Position numbers and translations under genes: made by a program | Assembly: GCA_030527105.1 (NCBI GenBank) | Contig: JAUNBK010000009.1 | Span: 1 to 64,000 of the forward strand | Length of the DNA: 64,000 nucleotides | Origin: Planctomycetia bacterium | GTDB taxonomy: Bacteria; Planctomycetota; Planctomycetia; Pirellulales; Thermoguttaceae | Direction of reading: 5' to 3' | Notes under the pieces: generated by a model | Databases searched by the model: none | What the model was told of the DNA's origin: nothing | What the model saw: the letters and a program-made list of their open reading frames with translations, nothing else | Part shown: piece by piece, positions 17,767 through 26,796 of the stretch | How the letters are laid out: each line of letters starts with the position of its first letter | How positions within the stretch are numbered: position 1 is the first letter of the stretch

Positions 17767-19917
17767 ATGAACATTCCTCATTTTCGACACATTCTCTCGC
17801 TTGCGTTGGTGTCATTAATTCTCACCATCGGCGCAAGTGCGGAGGCTGCCGTGACGCTTGAAGACAGACTTTTGGGCGGAGATATCACGGACCCGTACAA
17901 TCTTATCGACGTGTCGGGCTACACCAACTTCAATACCGCCACATGGCGGCAGCAGTATTCGTCCGCAACGTGGATAAATATCCAATCTGCTGGCGATTCT
18001 CCCTTTAGTGATATTGAAGGTCCCGTCAGTCTGTTCAACAACGTGATTTCTGGCGGAGGGAAGTCGAAATGGTATGATGGGTCATTCATTCCCTCGGACA
18101 CCAACCCGGCTTACGTGGAGTTGGAATTCGCGGCCCCTTTCGTCCTTACGCACTTCACGCTCGCGACTGCCAACGATAATTCTCCGCACAATCGCACACC
18201 TACCAATTGGCAGGTGTTGGGTTCGAATGACGGCGTCAACTGGACGTCGATTTACACCTACGATTACACCACGACCGGGACGACATTCACCACAACAAAT
18301 GATACGAACGTCCTCTTTTCGTCATTCACGACAGGAGATGGAGGCACGATTTCTTCCTCGGTTCTCAATGCTGCTCAGCAGTCGGCGGTTCAGACTTCTC
18401 TGGGTAGCACGGTCGTCTCGACGCCGGACTTTACCACACCTGAGGCGTATTCGCACTACCGGCTTCAGATCACGGGCACACAAGGACAAGCCACGCAGCT
18501 TGGCGAGTGGGAACTCTTTGGAAACACGACCGAGACCATCACTCCCAAAGTGATGACCAACGGCGATGGGACGCTTCGGAATTTGCTGACTGCCACGAAC
18601 GCGAGCTATCATCTTGACGCTTCGAATTCCGACTCTCTCACGACGGATGCAGACGGCAACGTTTCCGTGTGGGCGGATTCAGTCGGAAACAATAATTTCA
18701 CGCAGCCGAACGTAGCAAACCAGCCCAACCTCGGCACCATCACGATCAATGGTAATGAATTCGCTGCCGTTGATTTTACGATTCAAAGTGGCGTCGATCG
18801 TGGTGGCGACTATATGGTCGGCTCGACTTCCACCTCAGCAAGAACCGTCGCGGCGCTCGTCCAGTTGGACAGCGAAAGTGGAAACTTGGCAGGCTTGTGG
18901 GGAAACAGCGGTGCGGACCTTGGTATCCGCTATAACGAGACAAATAACGTATGGCAGGGAACCGGCACAGGTGGCAACACCGGAGATTTTGCTAACAACG
19001 GCTCCTATACTTGGAACGGTGGCGATACAAGTATTCCCGCCACGGACGTCCATCTCATTACCGCGTTTGCTGGTGCCAACACCGCTCTGACGGCTACGAT
19101 TGGTTCGTATTTTGTCAATAGTTCGTACCCTTCTCGTCCTATGGATGGTCGTATTGCCGAGTTGATTGTTTTCGATTCCGCGCTCAACGACCATCAACAG
19201 CAGCTCCTCAACACCTATTTTTACCTCAAATACGGCATGGAGACCGCGAATCGTTTGCAGGATGCGAGTGGTGTGGACATTGACCTCGGTTGGACGCCGA
19301 ACAGCGAAGTTTTCACGGTGGGCAACTATGCCGATCATGGAATCACGCTCCACAATTATGGCGTTGGCGGGTTTGGAATCGCGGGCAACGTTCCGGCTGA
19401 CGGTGGCAGCGTCAAGGCGGCGTTCGACTTGGGACTTACGCCGGGCTTCATGCCAACCGGGAGCGAGTTGATTGTCGTCTCCAACACGGATGAGGCTTTT
19501 GGGTACACCAAGGAACAGGTGGTGGGACTCGATGGCACGACGCAAGATGCGTGGCTTTGGGACAAAGAGTGGAAAATCACCAACCTCTCGGCAGAAGGAA
19601 CGGAGGGAAGTGTGGTCTTCGGGTTCGATTCCGAGGATGCACTCTATGATTATGCTTTCTCGGGCGACACGCTGTGGGCGCTCATGTTCAAGGAGAACGC
19701 GGAGGACACATTTGAGCAAATCAGCGATTTTGCCCTTTTTGACGGCACGTCGCTCCAGTTCATGTTGGATATGGGTGACATACAGACGGGCTTTTACACC
19801 ATCGGTGCGGATCGCGTGCCAGAAGTCCCCGAGCCAGCTTCATGGTTCCTTTTGCTCTGCGGTGTTGGGTTTGTCGCGTTCCGAGGCGTGAAGCGGCGCC
19901 GACAGTCCCTTGCGTAA
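17767..19917 (+). CDS. PEP-CTERM sorting domain protein with discoidin-like and ConA-like domains
   Basis: A 716-aa exported protein. Start ATG 17767 (MNIPHFRH...) is chosen over an in-frame start at 17686 because it begins a clean signal peptide ending SAEAA and has CAAGGGTG upstream. Residues about 35-240 look like an F5/8 type C (discoidin) domain (YVELEFAAPFVLTHFTLAT, WQVLGSNDGVNWTSIY, YRLQITG). About 255-490 resemble a LamG/concanavalin-like domain (YHLDASNSDSLTTDADGNVS). A beta-rich region follows, and the C-terminus has VPEPASWFLLL, a hydrophobic stretch and KRRRQ, the PEP-CTERM signal read by an exosortase. It is probably surface or EPS-associated. The exosortase is not in this window. 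Confidence 0.85.
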   Translation: MNIPHFRHILSLALVSLILTIGASAEAAVTLEDRLLGGDITDPYNLIDVSGYTNFNTATWRQQYSSATWINIQSAGDSPFSDIEGPVSLFNNVISGGGKSKWYDGSFIPSDTNPAYVELEFAAPFVLTHFTLATANDNSPHNRTPTNWQVLGSNDGVNWTSIYTYDYTTTGTTFTTTNDTNVLFSSFTTGDGGTISSSVLNAAQQSAVQTSLGSTVVSTPDFTTPEAYSHYRLQITGTQGQATQLGEWELFGNTTETITPKVMTNGDGTLRNLLTATNASYHLDASNSDSLTTDADGNVSVWADSVGNNNFTQPNVANQPNLGTITINGNEFAAVDFTIQSGVDRGGDYMVGSTSTSARTVAALVQLDSESGNLAGLWGNSGADLGIRYNETNNVWQGTGTGGNTGDFANNGSYTWNGGDTSIPATDVHLITAFAGANTALTATIGSYFVNSSYPSRPMDGRIAELIVFDSALNDHQQQLLNTYFYLKYGMETANRLQDASGVDIDLGWTPNSEVFTVGNYADHGITLHNYGVGGFGIAGNVPADGGSVKAAFDLGLTPGFMPTGSELIVVSNTDEAFGYTKEQVVGLDGTTQDAWLWDKEWKITNLSAEGTEGSVVFGFDSEDALYDYAFSGDTLWALMFKENAEDTFEQISDFALFDGTSLQFMLDMGDIQTGFYTIGADRVPEVPEPASWFLLLCGVGFVAFRGVKRRRQSLA

Positions 19918-20148
19918 GAAACGCACCTCAATTTGCAACGGCGAAGCCCGAAGTTTCCGACAAAATGCGCGGATCTTTCGGGTTGCGCCGTTTGTGTTGT
20001 GTATTTTTCGCAAAAATTTCCGGAATTTCACGGGGAGACCATTTTCTTTTGTCGAAAAATGGTGTATGATATAGGTCGCGAGTGAATTTCATTTTGCCCG
20101 TTTGGTTTTTTGCCCGTTTGATTAGGTTTAAAGGTCAGGAGTTAGGAT

Positions 20149-21480
20149 ATGCTGCGTTCTTTTTGGAGCATGCTGTTAGCGATTTTGTTGACGTTCGTCG
20201 TGGGCGGCGTGGCGAACGCTCAGACTTATGATGATAATGATGATAGTTCCGTCGGTGGCGTTATGATCGACGCCAAAGGTCTCCTTTCCTTGGCGAGTGT
20301 CGACGCGATGTCTCGTTTGGAGAAGGCGCGTCGCGACGCTCTTGAGCCGATTGCCAAGGGCTTGGATCGTGAGAACGACGCCAGAAAGGTTTCTCTTCGC
20401 GGAATCAACGAAACAATCCTCCGTTGCGAGACGGCTGGGGAACCCATTCCCGATGCCGTGCGGTATCTCGGGGGGCTGACGGCGATTGAGTTTGTCTTCA
20501 TTTATCCCGAGCAGAACGACATTGTTCTCGTCGGACCTGCGGAAGGTTGGACGGTCGGACCGAAAGGCGTGATTGTCGGCAAGAAAAGCGGCAAGCCAAT
20601 CCTGCTCCTTCAGGATTTGGTCGAGGCGATGAATGCCGCCGCAGGTCGCGAACGCCCCATTTTCTCCGTTTCGATTGATCCTTCAGCCGAGGGGTTGGAG
20701 AGAATGAGCGCCTACGCTTCTTCCTTGGGTGCGGCACGCAATCCAAAAGCGATTGCCGCTGGGATGGAGGAAGCCCTTGGGGATCAGATCGTGAAAATCG
20801 AGGGTGTGCCGCGTGACTCGCACTTTGCGTACGTGATGGCTGCCGCAGATTATCGCATGAAGCAAATCTCGATGGGCGCGACGAAATCTCCGCTCAAGAG
20901 TCTGCCGTCGTTCGTGAGCATGATGAAGTCTGCCGCCCCCTCTGGCGCGTTGCCGAGATGGTGGCTCGCCCCCAATTATGAGACAATCACGCGTGACCAA
21001 GAGGGGCTTTCGTGGAACCTCAAGGGCGGAAGTGTTTTGACTTGCACGGAGACCGAATTTCTCGATCGTGCTCAGGGCGCGAAAGGGAAGCCGAACGAGG
21101 ATTTCGCGCGTTGGGCGGAGAAAATGACCGAGAATTACGACGACTTGGCAAGGGTCGAGCCGATTTTCGGACAGTTGAGAAACTGCATGGATTGCGCCTT
21201 TGTTGCGGCAATTATCGCGCAATCCAACGCATATGAGCGCGTCGATTACGCCTTCGAGGCGATGCGCACCAATCCTCGCGTGTGTGCGAAGTTCGAAAAC
21301 GTGCCTCAGTTTGCGCCGAGCGTCTCGGTCGTTGCGCGAAAAAGTGGCGCGATCATGTTCGTGACGGGTGGCGTTTCGATGAATCCATGGCCCACCGTCC
21401 TTGCGTCCGAGAAATCCCCGCGCCTCGAGTCGATGCGTAGCGAAAATCAAATCTCCGGGAAGTCTTGGTGGAATAATTAA
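20149..21480 (+). CDS. Secreted DUF1598-like protein
   Basis: A 443-aa protein with signal peptide (LLAILLTFVVGGVANAQ). The core has VRYLGGLTAIEFVFIYPEQN, DIVLVGPAEGWTVGPKGVIV and KPILLLQDLVEAM (about 105-165), which I associate from memory with DUF1598, a planctomycete family of unknown function, followed by FSVSIDPSAEGLERM. The second half contains one CxxC-like pair (NCMDC, about 343-347). ATG 20149 is preceded by GTCAGGAGTTAGGAT. Upstream, TTTTGCCCGTTTG is directly repeated (20093 and 20108). A terminator follows at 21529. No biochemical role can be assigned. Confidence 0.65.
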   Translation: MLRSFWSMLLAILLTFVVGGVANAQTYDDNDDSSVGGVMIDAKGLLSLASVDAMSRLEKARRDALEPIAKGLDRENDARKVSLRGINETILRCETAGEPIPDAVRYLGGLTAIEFVFIYPEQNDIVLVGPAEGWTVGPKGVIVGKKSGKPILLLQDLVEAMNAAAGRERPIFSVSIDPSAEGLERMSAYASSLGAARNPKAIAAGMEEALGDQIVKIEGVPRDSHFAYVMAAADYRMKQISMGATKSPLKSLPSFVSMMKSAAPSGALPRWWLAPNYETITRDQEGLSWNLKGGSVLTCTETEFLDRAQGAKGKPNEDFARWAEKMTENYDDLARVEPIFGQLRNCMDCAFVAAIIAQSNAYERVDYAFEAMRTNPRVCAKFENVPQFAPSVSVVARKSGAIMFVTGGVSMNPWPTVLASEKSPRLESMRSENQISGKSWWNN

Positions 21481-21528
21481 CTTTTGGTGCCCTGTTGCAC
21501 TAAAGTTGGACCTTTTGGTCGGAATTCA

Positions 21529-21564
21529 GACGCTTTTCTCACACGAGAAGGGCGTCTCTCTTTT
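21529..21564 (+). terminator. Rho-independent terminator
   Basis: GACGCTTTTCTC (21529-21540) pairs with GAGAAGGGCGTC (21545-21556), 12 pairs with two G-U, loop ACAC, followed by TCTCTTTT. It separates the DUF1598-like gene from ispA. Confidence 0.8.
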
Positions 21565-21603
21565 ATGTGTGTCGTACTTTGATTTTGGGAGTGAGGCAGA
21601 GAG

Positions 21604-22623
21604 GTGGAAATATTAAAAATCGGCGCGTCTTTGGAGGAATGGAGAGAGGTTGCGCTCCGTTTGACCAATGAGCGATTGGAGAGTGTGTGCGACGAGGTGG
21701 GTTTGGAATGCCCGCCGCGTTTGAGCGAGGCGATGCGCTACGCGCTCCTTGCGCCGGGGAAACGTTTTCGTCCGCTTTTGGTTTTCTTGGGAGCGGGTGC
21801 GACGGGGGGCGTTTTTTCGAACGCGCGTCTCGAGGACACCCTCTTGGCGGCGTGTGCCATCGAGATGATTCACACCTACTCATTGATTCACGACGATCTC
21901 CCCTCCATGGACGACGACGACTTGCGCCGTGGGCGACCGACGTGCCACAAAAAATTCGATGAGGCGACCGCCATTTTAGCTGGCGACGCGCTCCAGACGC
22001 TCGCGTTTGAGACCATTCTCAAAATCACGCCGTCGAGGGCGACCCGCTGCGGTCGAATCTTGTCTCGCGCGGCTGGCGCGTTCGGCATGGTCGGTGGACA
22101 AATGGACGACGTTGCGTTTCGCGAGGAGGCGCGCCGTCCCATTTTGCCACTCGGCATTTTGCACGGGCTTTTTGAAGACCTGAGTCGCGAGTTTCAAGAG
22201 GTGCGTTCGAATGTTTTGTTGAATTCCTCGTTCGATGTCGACTTGGTGCCGCTTGAGTCGATGCAGGATCGAAAGACGGGCGCGCTCATTGCTGCGGCGC
22301 TCATGATGGGCGCAACGGTGGGCGACGCTACGGAGGAGCAAATCTTTCGTCTCGGACTTTTTGGGCAGTATTTGGGACTGATGTTTCAAATCACGGACGA
22401 CCTTCTCGACGCGACTTCGACCGTCGAGGAAATGGGCAAGCAGGTTCAGAAAGACGACGACAAGGGCAAAATCACGTGGCCGGCGCGCTTGGGACTTGAG
22501 CCGTCGCGACGATACGTTCAAACGCTGCGCGAGTTGGCGATTGCCGAGACGCCGGGAGAATTGTTCGCCAACAGAGAGGCGCTCTCTCAGTTGTTGGATT
22601 ATGTTTGCGAGCGGAAAAAATAG
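21604..22623 (+). CDS. ispA: Polyprenyl (farnesyl/geranyl) diphosphate synthase
   Basis: A 339-aa trans-prenyltransferase that condenses isopentenyl diphosphate with allylic diphosphates. Seen: PGKRFRPLLVFLG, the first aspartate-rich motif DDLPSMDDDDLRRGRPTCHKKF (substrate-binding DDxxxxD type with GRPT), GGQMDD, and the second motif QITDDLLD near residue 263. The DDLPSMDDDDLRRG spacing is that of bacterial IspA-type FPP/GGPP synthases. It begins with GTG 21604 after GGGAGTGAGG; length is slightly above the usual 300 because of an N-terminal extension. It heads an apparent operon with the flavin reductase 16 bp downstream. Confidence 0.88.
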   Translation: MEILKIGASLEEWREVALRLTNERLESVCDEVGLECPPRLSEAMRYALLAPGKRFRPLLVFLGAGATGGVFSNARLEDTLLAACAIEMIHTYSLIHDDLPSMDDDDLRRGRPTCHKKFDEATAILAGDALQTLAFETILKITPSRATRCGRILSRAAGAFGMVGGQMDDVAFREEARRPILPLGILHGLFEDLSREFQEVRSNVLLNSSFDVDLVPLESMQDRKTGALIAAALMMGATVGDATEEQIFRLGLFGQYLGLMFQITDDLLDATSTVEEMGKQVQKDDDKGKITWPARLGLEPSRRYVQTLRELAIAETPGELFANREALSQLLDYVCERKK

Positions 22624-22639
22624 GAAAATGGAGTGAAAA

Positions 22640-23158
22640 ATGTTTGAAGAAATAAAGGACGTGGCACAATTGTCGCGGAATCCGTTCCAAATGATTGGGC
22701 AGGATTGGATGTTGGTGAGTGCGGCGGCGGGCGATCGCGTGAACACCATGACGGCGTCGTGGGGCGGGCTGGGTGTTCTCTGGCAAAAAAACGTCGCGTT
22801 CGTTTTTATTCGTCCGCAACGCTACACGCGGGAGTTTGTCGACGCTGCCGAGACGCTTTCGCTCTGCTTTTTAGGCGAGGCGCAACGCAAAACGCTCACC
22901 TACCTTGGCACCACCTCCGGGCGGGACGAGGACAAAATCGCGAAGTCGGGACTCCACACCCTCTTTTGCGGCGAGACACCTTATTTTGAGGAGTCAGAGC
23001 TTGTTTTTATCACGAAGAAACTTTTCGTTCAACGCATGGATGAGAGCGCGTTTTTGGACAAGAAAATCATCGAAAAGTGGTATCCCGACCATGATTTTCA
23101 CTTCGTCTACGTTTGTTCGATCGAAAAAGCGCTGCAAAAAACAGGGAAATCAGAATGA
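22640..23158 (+). CDS. Flavin reductase family (FMN-binding) protein
   Basis: A 172-aa split-barrel flavoprotein. VSAAAGDRVNTMTASWGGLGVLWQKNVAFVF and FIRPQRYTREFVDAAETLSLCFL are typical of the flavin-reductase-like/FMN-binding family, which reduces or binds FMN. The start is ATG 22640, with AATGGAGTG upstream. It lies 16 bp after ispA and its stop overlaps the start of the next gene by 4 bp (ATGA), which implies translational coupling with the LarA-like gene. The substrate is unknown. Confidence 0.8.
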   Translation: MFEEIKDVAQLSRNPFQMIGQDWMLVSAAAGDRVNTMTASWGGLGVLWQKNVAFVFIRPQRYTREFVDAAETLSLCFLGEAQRKTLTYLGTTSGRDEDKIAKSGLHTLFCGETPYFEESELVFITKKLFVQRMDESAFLDKKIIEKWYPDHDFHFVYVCSIEKALQKTGKSE

Positions 23159-24426
23159 AAGTACAACTTTCTTACGGAAAGGATTCCGAAATAGAGTGGG
23201 ATATTCCGTCGGAGAATATCCTTTATTTTCACGGCGTGTATCTCGATGACGCGAAAACTGGCGACGCGAAAACTGGCAACGCGATTGCGGACGACGAGAT
23301 TAAGGCGCGGATTTGCGCAGCGTTGGACGCTCCCCAGGGCTACCCACCGCTGCGGGAGTGTTTGATTCAGGGGGATTCCGTCGTTCTGCCGGTCGCGCCT
23401 GGGCTGCCGATGAGGGATGCGATTCTCGAAGCGATTCTCGAGTACCTCTGGGCGTTGGACGAGCCTCATCGACCGGGGCGCGTCGCGATCCTTTTGTCGG
23501 CTCACGATTCGCCAAACGCGCCGTTTTTCTCGTTGGAGCTTGAGAAAATCCTTCCCGAGGAGTGGATGAGGGAGCGCACAACGTTTATCGTGCACGATCC
23601 AGAGAAAAAGGAACATTTAGCCCTTCTCGGACTCAACGAGGCAAACGAGTCGCTGGTCGTGAGTCGCGAGTTGTTTGAGGCGGATTTTGTCTTGCCGATC
23701 GGGTTTTATTTGCCGCGCGGCGCGAAGGGGTATTGGGGCGTGCATACGTCGATTTATCCCCTTTTTTCCGATCTCGAAACGCGAAATCGTTTCAATTTGG
23801 AGGAGGAGCGCGACGAGTTGGAGGCGGAGGCGGCTGAGGTTACGAGGCAGTTGGGTGTTGCGTTGTTTTTTCAAGCGTCTCTTGCGCCGAGAAAAAAGGG
23901 GGCAGGGCGCTTCCAAAATCTCGCGGCGGGTGCGTTTCACGAAATGGACGCAGCGGGATATGCCGAATACTCTGAACTTTGGGGCGCTCGACCTGCCGCG
24001 CGACTCGAGGCGGGGTGCGCGATTGCGACCGTTTCTCACGGGGGCGACGACCCGGACGAAAGGTGGCGCAACATCTTTCGCGCCGTGAAAAATGCCGCGA
24101 ACTTCGTGAGCGACGGAGGTTTGATTGTCGTACTCGCTGATTTTCAACCGCCGATCCCGCCCTCGTTGGAGATTTATCGTCAGATTCGGGAGTTGAACCC
24201 TTCGCTCAAGGCGATTCGGAAGCGGAATTTGCCCGACGCGCCGTACGTGATGGATTTTATTCGGATTTTGAACGAATATCGCGTCGCCTTTTTCCCCTCG
24301 TTTGACGGGGATTTTTTGGAGGAAATCGACGTCATGCCGCTTCAAAATCTCGCGGAGTTGAGTCGTGTGGTGGAGAATCGCGAGTGTGTTATTTTGCCCG
24401 ACGCGCATCAGATTATTGTGCGGTAG
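23155..24426 (+). CDS. LarA-like (lactate racemase/DUF2088 family) protein with altered active site
   Basis: A 423-aa protein. The start is ATG 23155, overlapping the previous stop by 4 bp; a longer in-frame reading from 23113 lies inside the previous gene. The N-terminus (MKVQLSYGKDSEIEWDIP) is typical of the nickel-pincer lactate racemase LarA family, and VLPIGFYLPRGAKGYWG aligns by eye with the LarA signature around its second catalytic histidine. Several family-conserved His/Gly positions there seem to be replaced, so racemase activity is doubtful. The gene contains a 16-bp tandem duplication near 23250-23285 encoding DAKTGDAKTGN. A repeat copy starts 20 bp downstream. Confidence 0.6.
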   Translation: MKVQLSYGKDSEIEWDIPSENILYFHGVYLDDAKTGDAKTGNAIADDEIKARICAALDAPQGYPPLRECLIQGDSVVLPVAPGLPMRDAILEAILEYLWALDEPHRPGRVAILLSAHDSPNAPFFSLELEKILPEEWMRERTTFIVHDPEKKEHLALLGLNEANESLVVSRELFEADFVLPIGFYLPRGAKGYWGVHTSIYPLFSDLETRNRFNLEEERDELEAEAAEVTRQLGVALFFQASLAPRKKGAGRFQNLAAGAFHEMDAAGYAEYSELWGARPAARLEAGCAIATVSHGGDDPDERWRNIFRAVKNAANFVSDGGLIVVLADFQPPIPPSLEIYRQIRELNPSLKAIRKRNLPDAPYVMDFIRILNEYRVAFFPSFDGDFLEEIDVMPLQNLAELSRVVENRECVILPDAHQIIVR

Positions 24427-24446
24427 AAATGGAGATCAACGGAGTT

Positions 24447-24556
24447 ATTATAATACTTCTCGTTGAAATTTCCGGTGCCGTCCGCCGTTGGAGCTACGCA
24501 CCACGGCTCGCAAAGCGTCGCGTAAAACGGGTATTTTAAAGGAGAACGAGTATATA
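24447..24556 (+). repeat. 105-bp repeat family, forward copy
   Basis: A full copy: TATAATACTTCT, GAAATTTCCGG, the GCCGTTGG...CCACGGC hairpin, GCGTCGCG, TTTTAAAGGAGAACGAGTATA-type end. It fills nearly the whole gap between the LarA-like gene and rnhA. Its AAAGGAG (24538-24544) is the only SD-like sequence before the rnhA ATG, 16 nt away. Confidence 0.95.
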
Positions 24557-24560
24557 CTTT

Positions 24561-25040
24561 ATGGAGAATAAAAAATCGAGAGAGGAATTGCGCACGACGG
24601 TCTCGCTTTTCACGGACGGCGCGTGTTCCGGCAATCCGGGCGTCGGGGGCTGGGCGTATATTTTAAGGCACCTGCCGACGGGGAAAGAAAAAGTGATGTC
24701 GGGGGCGGAGGCGGACACGACGAACAATCGCATGGAGTTGATGGCCGTGATTCAAGGCTTGCGCGCGCTCAATCGACCGGTGGCAGTGGAAGTCGTTTCC
24801 GACAGCCAGTACGTTTTGAAGGGTTTGAAGTCGTGGCTGAGCGGTTGGAAGCGCAACGGGTGGAAGTTGGCGAGCGGCAAGCCGGTCAAAAATATCGACT
24901 TGTGGCAGGAGTTGGACGAATTATCGACGTTGCATCAGCTTTCGTTCCAATACGTTCCTGGGCACGCAGGGCATCCCGAGAATGAAAAATGCGACGAACT
25001 TGCGGTTCAAGCGTATAAAGAATTGCGAAAAAACAGGTGA
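24561..25040 (+). CDS. rnhA: Ribonuclease HI
   Basis: A 159-aa enzyme that cleaves the RNA strand of RNA-DNA hybrids. All catalytic elements are visible: LFTDGACSGNPGVGGWAYIL (Asp), NNRMELMAVIQGL (Glu), VVSDSQYVLKGL (Asp), and VPGHAGHPENEKCDELA (His and Asp). Length is standard. The start ATG 24561 is 4 bp after the end of a repeat copy, so its promoter and ribosome-binding context come from the repeat or the operon upstream. It is followed by another repeat copy in reverse. Confidence 0.95.
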   Translation: MENKKSREELRTTVSLFTDGACSGNPGVGGWAYILRHLPTGKEKVMSGAEADTTNNRMELMAVIQGLRALNRPVAVEVVSDSQYVLKGLKSWLSGWKRNGWKLASGKPVKNIDLWQELDELSTLHQLSFQYVPGHAGHPENEKCDELAVQAYKELRKNR

Positions 25041-25144
25041 AATTTGCGAAAATATCGTTTTGACGCCACTTCCCCCCTTGCAAAAATGGCGCGTGTGCGA
25101 TAAACTTAAGTGTGTCTCGAAAAGGTGCAAATTTTTCGTTTGAT

Positions 25145-25250
25145 TATACTTATGGTCGTTTAAAATTCCCGTTTTGCGCGACGCATTGCGAGCCGTGGTG
25201 CGTCGCTCCGACGGCGGACGGAACGGGAAATTTCAACGAGAAGTATTATA
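25145..25250 (-). repeat. 105-bp repeat family, reverse copy
   Basis: The reverse complement of the family: starts TATACTTATGG, then TTTAAAATTCCCG, GCCGTGGTGCG, and ends GAAATTTCAACGAGAAGT-ATTATA. The 3' terminal part (TTATGGTCG) is diverged. It lies 35 bp upstream of the Tat-exported oxidoreductase and is open in the frame leading into that gene, which falsely extends its reading frame upstream. Confidence 0.92.
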
Positions 25251-25285
25251 TTTCCCCCAACCTACCAATATCAAGGAGCAGAAAG

Positions 25286-26677
25286 ATGAAATTGAGTGAA
25301 CTAACCCGACGCGGCTGGCTGAAGGCGGCGGGAATTGCTTCTGGCGCGGCGTTTTTGGGCGCAACCTCCGCAACGGACGAGGCGCAGGCGGATTTCGTCA
25401 CCAAGGGCAACGCAAAATACGGAAAAAAGTATGATGGGAGCGACGTGAATCCCTGCATATTCAAGGAGGGGGAGATTTTGCGCCCCGCCATGAGTGTCCC
25501 CAAGGTGAGCGAGACGGATGTTTTGGTCGTCGGCGGAGGTCCAGCTGGCTGCTGCGCCGCAATCTCCGCTGCGAGGGCGGGCGTCAAAGTCACGCTCGTT
25601 GAGCGATACAATCATTTCGGCGGACTCGCGACAGGCGGGCTTGTCCTTATTATTCTCGGGCACTGGACGAAAAATCAAAAAGGCGAAAAAGTCCAAGTCC
25701 TCCAAGGCATTGGCGAAGAAATGATGCAGCGCCTCGAGAAGCTGCCCAACGGAATCGTCAATCGTCGCCACGGCGTCAATCCCACGATCGATGCGGAGGT
25801 GTACAAATACCTTCTCGTCCAAATGATTACGGAAGCAAATATCGACGTCTACCTTCATTCGTGGGCGACCGAGGCGATTATTGACGACAGTCCTGACCCC
25901 AAAACGGGCAATCCGGTCGTCAAAGGCGTCGTCATTCAGACCAAGACGGGACCTCAGGCGATTCTCGCAAAGCAGATTATCGACACGACGGGCGATGGAG
26001 ACGTTTTCGCCACTTGCGGCGCGGCTTATGATCGTCGGTTGTACAATATTGGTCTTCCCTATCGATTAGGGAATTTGGATCGTGCGAAGCCCGCGCCGGG
26101 CGCGAAGCGTCCTCGTTTTCTTGGGGATTTGACGCCCGTCAGTGGTGTGCGGTGGGTCAATATGGGCGGACCGGATGCCGACGGTGTGGACGTGAAAGAA
26201 TTGTCTCGCCTTGAGCTTCAGCATCGAAAGCGAATTTGGGAACAATACATGGAGGTGAAAAATACTCCTGGGTATGAGGACGTCTATTTGATGGAGACGG
26301 CGCCGCAGTTGGGTGTTCGAATTACGAGAGTTATCGAAGGAACCGAGGAATTGACGCTCGCGGGCGCGAAAAGTGGGAAGAAATTCGACTCGTGCGTCGG
26401 CGTGGGTGGCGCGTGGGGAGGAGACCACATCGGATGGCAGGTTCCCTACGGCTGTTTGATTTCGAAAAATGTCGAGAATATTCTCACGGCGGGGCGCAGC
26501 ATCTGCGGTTCCCCGGATATGTCTGATTTGCTGCGCGTTATTCCAAATTGCTGGGTGACGGGGCATTCTGCTGGTGCCGCCGCTGCCGTGGCGGTGCAGG
26601 ATAATTGTTCCGCAAGGGACGTTAATTTGGAGAAAGTCCGAACCCTCCTGCGCCAGCAAAAAGCGTACTTGGGATAG
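25286..26677 (+). CDS. Tat-exported FAD-dependent oxidoreductase
   Basis: A 463-aa protein. The start is ATG 25286 with AAGGAG at 25273-25278; the frame is open further upstream only because it runs through a repeat copy. The N-terminus has a twin-arginine signal (TRRGWLKAAGIASGAAFLG). Residues about 75-110 are an ADP-binding Rossmann motif (DVLVVGGGPAGCCAAISAARAGVKVTLVER), followed by GGLATGGLV, as in the FAD_oxidored family common in Planctomycetota. IIDTTGDGDVFATCGA and the C-terminal NILTAGRSICGSPDMSDLLR are typical FAD-contacting segments. It probably acts in the periplasm; the substrate is unknown. Confidence 0.85.
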   Translation: MKLSELTRRGWLKAAGIASGAAFLGATSATDEAQADFVTKGNAKYGKKYDGSDVNPCIFKEGEILRPAMSVPKVSETDVLVVGGGPAGCCAAISAARAGVKVTLVERYNHFGGLATGGLVLIILGHWTKNQKGEKVQVLQGIGEEMMQRLEKLPNGIVNRRHGVNPTIDAEVYKYLLVQMITEANIDVYLHSWATEAIIDDSPDPKTGNPVVKGVVIQTKTGPQAILAKQIIDTTGDGDVFATCGAAYDRRLYNIGLPYRLGNLDRAKPAPGAKRPRFLGDLTPVSGVRWVNMGGPDADGVDVKELSRLELQHRKRIWEQYMEVKNTPGYEDVYLMETAPQLGVRITRVIEGTEELTLAGAKSGKKFDSCVGVGGAWGGDHIGWQVPYGCLISKNVENILTAGRSICGSPDMSDLLRVIPNCWVTGHSAGAAAAVAVQDNCSARDVNLEKVRTLLRQQKAYLG

Positions 26678-26796
26678 GGCAGGGCGGGTAGGTTTCTGAG
26701 AGATTCCTATCGCGAAAATGTGGAGAGCCAAACGTGATGGACGCGTGCCGCGCGTTTGGTTCCATTGTATATCATTTGACGCATAAAACAAACATT

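Noticed and set aside
25112-25285. An N-terminal extension of the FAD oxidoreductase starting at 25112
   Set aside because: The extension is translated from a reverse copy of the 105-bp repeat; a Tat signal and AAGGAG support ATG 25286.
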